64,000 nucleotides of DNA from NCBI GenBank assembly GCA_958298945.1, contig OY282610.1, forward strand, positions 53,761,667 to 53,825,666. The letters run 5' to 3'. The position numbers and the translations under genes were made by a program. This stretch comes from Atherix ibis. Its lineage: Eukaryota; Arthropoda; Insecta; Diptera; Athericidae. Of the stretch, positions 61,692-64,000 are shown piece after piece (position 1 is the first letter of the stretch; every line of letters begins with the position of its first letter). Under the pieces are notes generated by a model, which was not told the DNA's origin, ran no database searches, and saw only the letters and a list, made by a program, of their open reading frames with translations.

Positions 61692-63128
61692 TTGCCTGAA
61701 AGTGCACAATCATACCCCAAACAAACATCTCCAAAAAACCACCATTTTCATAGAGAAAAACAAATTTTAAGAGAAAGTGGACTCAGTGTAATAATTGTTG
61801 CCTCCTATTTTTTGAGAAAACTGGGTGCCTGGTGTAAAAATTGGATTTTCGTGAATATTGTCACAAATTTTCGAATTTTTGTGGTTTTTTGCATATCTTT
61901 AGGTGGTCAATTTATTTTGCTTTCAGTAAATAAAAAATTTAATTTTAGGCAATTTTTTTTTAATAGTGCTCACAAAAATTTATTCTGAAAGGATATTCCT
62001 TTTTCGATCAGGATAATATGGATCTAGAAGGCTATGTTAAAGTGTATGTAATGAAACCATGAAACAAATTGCCATTTTTATCCAAAAAAGCAAACTTTAT
62101 TTTTAAAAAAATACAGCGAACTTTAGGTATTTTTTTTTAAAACGCCTGGAAAAAATTTTCCAGTAAGGACTTTTTTAGTCCGATCAGGATAATAAGAATA
62201 ATTATTAGTTTCACATATGTATGCGCATTAACATCATTAAACAAATTTTTGAAAAAATTTCCTTTTTCATAGAAAAATAGAAATTTAAAAAAAAATTTAA
62301 TGATCTTTTGGCAAATTTTTCTCAAAACTCCCACCGAAATTTATCGTGACATGTCATTTTCCTTCCAATCATTATATTAAGAGTCATAGAAGGTTTGCCT
62401 GAAAGTGTGCAATGACACCTCAAAATAAATTCTAAAAAACCTTAATTTTTATACAAAAAAACCGAATTTTAATAAAGAAAACAATTAATTTTATGAATTT
62501 TTTCTCAAAATCACCAACAAAAATTTATCCAGAAAGGATATTATCATTCCAATCGAGAAAATATGTATTGGAGAAGCTTTGCCTGAAAGTACGCAATGAC
62601 ACCATAAAAACAATTCTAAAAACCTTAATTTGTATACAAAAAAAAAAGAATTTTAAGAAAGAAAACTATAAATTTTATGAATTTTTTCTCAAAATCACCA
62701 ACAAAAATTTATCCAGAAAGGATATTCTCATTCCAATCGAGAAAATATGTATTGGAGAAGCTTTGCCTGAAAGTGCGCAATGACACCATAAAAACCGTTC
62801 TAAAAACCTTAATTTTTATACAAAAAAAACGAATTTTAAGAAAGAAAACCATAAATTTTATGAATTTTTTCTCAAAATCACCAACAAAAATTTATCCAGA
62901 AATGATATTCTCATTCCAATCGAGAAAATATGCATTGGAGAAGCTTTGCCTGAAAGTACGCAATGACACCATAAAAACAATTCTAAAAACCTTAATTTTT
63001 ATACAAAAAAAATGAATTTTAAGAAAGAAAACCATAAATTTTATGAATTTTTTCTCAAAACCACCAACAAAAATTTATCCAGAAAGAATTTTCTCATTCC
63101 AATGAGAATAATATGAATTGGAGAAGCT
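61692..63128 (+). repeat. HOR unit 36 (a-b-e-f, 1437 bp)
   Basis: The b monomer passes into CCGTTCT and TTTTTATAC at its right end and then to e. M3 has GACACCTCAAAAT. Confidence 0.9.
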
Positions 63129-64000
63129 TTGCCTGAAAGTGCACAATCATACCCCAAACAAACATCTCCAAAAAACCACCATTTTCATAGAGAAAAACAA
63201 ATTTTAAGAGAAACTAATAATTGTTGCCTCCTATTTTTTGAGAAAACTGGGTGCCTGGTGTAAAAATTGGATTTTCGTGAATATTGTCACAAATTTTCGA
63301 ATTTTTAAGGTTTTTTGCATATCTTTAGGTGGTCAATTTATTTTGCTTTCAGTAAATAAAAAATTTAATTTTAGGCAATTTTTTTTTAATAGTGCTCACA
63401 AAAATTTATTCTGAAAGGATATTCCTTTTTCGATCAGGATAATATGGATCTAGAAGGCTATGTTAAAGTGTATGTAATGAAACCATGAAACAAATCGCCA
63501 TTTTTATCCAAAAAAGCAAACTTTATTTTTAAAAAAATACAGCGAACTTTAGGTTGGAAAAAATTTTCCTGTAAGGACTTTTTTAGTCCGAGCAGGATAA
63601 TAAGAATAATTATTAGTTTCACATATGTATGCGCATTAACATTATTAAACAAATTTTCGAAAAAATTTCCATTTTCATAGAAAAATAGAAATTTAAAAAA
63701 AAATTTAATGATCTTTTGGCAAATTTTTCTCAAAACTCCCACCGAAATTTATCGTGACATGTCATTTTCCTTCCAATCATTATATTAAGAGTCATAGAAG
63801 GTTTGCCTGAAAGTGTGCAATGACACCATAAAAACAATTCTAAAAACCTTAATTTGTATAAAAAAAAAAACGAATTTTAGGAAAGAAAACTATAAATTTT
63901 ATGAATTTTTTCTCAAAATCACCAACAAAAATTTATCCAGGAAGGATATTCTCATTCCAATCGAGAAAATATGCATTGGAGAAGCTTTGCCTAAAAGTAG
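63129..64000 (+). repeat. HOR unit 37, partial, two small deletions
   Basis: U lacks 11 bp (GAGAAACTAATAATTG). M2 lacks 18 bp (CTTTAGGTTGGAAAAAATT). M3 then turns into a canonical right half (CAATGACACCATAAAAAC) and a c monomer begins at about 63870. The window ends in that monomer. Confidence 0.9.

Larger units (their letters stand above)
9192..64000 (+). repeat. Satellite array, right part
   Basis: Continuation of the same array with 36 further U-module anchors, running to the window end without a break by foreign sequence. The fixed block (U-M1-M2-M3, about 802 bp from anchor to the first canonical ATG) alternates with 2-9 canonical monomers. All units have the same orientation. Copies are nearly identical by eye, with scattered single-base changes, A-run length changes and a few deletions. 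No gene, tRNA or second transposon is visible. The array is open at both window ends, so its true length is unknown. Confidence 0.97.

Noticed and set aside
9192..64000. CRISPR-like regularly spaced repeats
   Set aside because: The repeats are contiguous 183-185 bp monomers without unique spacers, in a eukaryotic context.

Overview
The window is almost entirely one AT-rich tandem satellite array, interrupted once by a complete, apparently young BEL/Pao-type LTR retrotransposon. I see no host protein-coding gene and no RNA gene. The host is an animal, most likely an insect. The basis is the gag-pol domain set (DUF1759, DUF1758 protease, Pao-type reverse transcriptase, DUF5641), the 5-bp target duplication and the eukaryotic satellite organisation. 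The species cannot be named from sequence alone; a drosophilid or other dipteran is a guess.

Layout: 1-2275 is satellite. 2276-9191 is the retrotransposon, on the minus strand: 273-bp LTRs at both ends, a tRNA-Tyr-type primer site, a 5' leader with four 150-bp tandem repeats, one intact 1831-codon gag-pol frame, and a polypurine tract. 9192-64000 is satellite again. The 5-bp duplication CAATG (2271-2275 and 9192-9196) joins the two satellite halves.

The satellite is a higher-order repeat (HOR). Each unit has a fixed block of about 800 bp followed by 2 to 9 canonical monomers of 183-185 bp, about 26% GC by hand count. The fixed block is a 157-bp segment 'U' plus three diverged monomers M1-M3 of about 180 bp. 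Canonical monomers fall into recognisable types a-f, normally in the order a-b-c-d-e-f with some skipped. Unit lengths therefore form a ladder (1068, 1254, 1438, 1622, 1806, 1990 and about 2342 bp) in steps of about 184 bp. I count 37 U-module anchors. HOR boundaries here run from the conserved TTGCCTGAAAGTGCAC at one U anchor to the next; this phase is arbitrary.

The open frames in the satellite are by-products of stop-poor AT-rich repeats, and most need TTG or GTG starts. Several HOR units carry internal deletions, chimeric monomers or private variants shared with other units. These record local duplication, unequal exchange and break repair. The array and the single recent retroelement insertion resemble pericentromeric or centromeric DNA, but that location is inference.
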